A stretch of DNA of 41,499 nucleotides from Lachnospiraceae bacterium (lineage in GTDB: Bacteria; Bacillota; Clostridia; Lachnospirales; Lachnospiraceae), in contig JAFZOW010000024.1 of assembly GCA_017552715.1 (NCBI GenBank), positions 1-41,499 of the forward strand, read 5' to 3'. The notes under the pieces were generated by a model. That model made no database searches. It had not been told where the DNA came from and was given only the letters and a program-made list of their open reading frames with translations. The position numbers were made by a program, and so were the translations under genes. Numbering within the stretch: the stretch's first letter is position 1; every line of letters starts with the position of its first letter. Below are positions 41,294 through 41,499 of the stretch, in pieces.

Positions 41294-41499
41294 ATGAACT
41301 CAGCATTATCCTGGATCAAAGCATACGTGCCCGGACTGGAATGCACGGATCAGGAGTATTTTGATAAGATGACCCTCTCCGGTACCAAGGTGGAGGGCTT
41401 TGTAAGAGCCGATAAGAACCTGGAGAAGATCGTGGTGGGCAAGGTTCTCTCCATCGAAAAGCATCCCGATGCGGATAAGCTCATCGTCTGCCAGGTGGA
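41294..41499 (+). CDS. pheT: Phenylalanine-tRNA ligase beta subunit (start only, runs off the window)
   Basis: The window holds the first 68 codons. They read MNSALSWIKAYVPGLE and then KVEGF and 'VGKVLSIEKHPDADKL', the start of the tRNA-binding (OB-fold) domain of PheT. The start follows AGGAGG at 41279-41284, and the gap to pheS is 26 bases. Confidence 0.95.
   Translation, partial: MNSALSWIKAYVPGLECTDQEYFDKMTLSGTKVEGFVRADKNLEKIVVGKVLSIEKHPDADKLIVCQV

Overview
The window looks like a chromosomal segment of a Clostridia bacterium, most likely a Lachnospiraceae relative from the gut or rumen. The evidence is the polA-coaE, WalJ-ACT-PFL and rpmF-plsX-acp-rnc-smc-ftsY gene orders, the large secreted proteins with Big-type and lectin-like modules, strong AGGAGG-type ribosome binding sites, and roughly balanced base composition by eye. 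Every protein gene is on the + strand; one tRNA gene is on the - strand. No phage, insertion sequence, CRISPR array or origin was recognised.

Region 1 (1-5465): a soluble double-PAS chemoreceptor with its own terminator, then a tight four-gene run: a LUD-domain protein, an unrecognised 557-residue protein, a 163-residue protein with five Tyr-Ala-Gly-Pro repeats followed by two zinc-ribbon units, and a SPASM-type radical SAM enzyme that overlaps it by ATGA. The last pair (perhaps the last three genes) has the form of a modified-peptide (RiPP) or protein-modification cassette I do not recognise. It is the best candidate for an undescribed system here.

Region 2 (5463-8946): tRNA-Leu(CAA) on the - strand, then polA and coaE. 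Region 3 (8943-14043): a strong promoter starts a transcript whose 5' end can fold into a compact three-way junction, followed by two tandem paralogous secreted beta-helix proteins. Region 4 (14058-18697): an FtsA-like actin-fold protein broken by one in-frame TGA, then WalJ/YycJ, an ACT protein and a PFL/UPF0210 protein. Region 5 (18712-25897): two large surface proteins, one a papain-like protein that has lost all its catalytic residues, the other a secreted M3 metallopeptidase with a membrane anchor and a cytoplasmic-side tail of NPYMQG repeats.

Region 6 (25901-32989): rpmF with promoter and terminator, then plsX, an atypical acyl carrier protein, rnc, smc and ftsY. Region 7 (32992-41499): threonine ammonia-lyase, then a translationally coupled set of DUF1015 protein, a branching-enzyme homologue with all catalytic residues replaced, an MscS channel and a TPR membrane protein, and finally pheS and the start of pheT. 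From plsX on, genes are separated by at most about 35 bases, so much of this could be cotranscribed.

Themes worth noting are the YAGP/radical SAM pair, two independent pseudoenzymes, the interrupted FtsA-like gene and the structured 5' leader.
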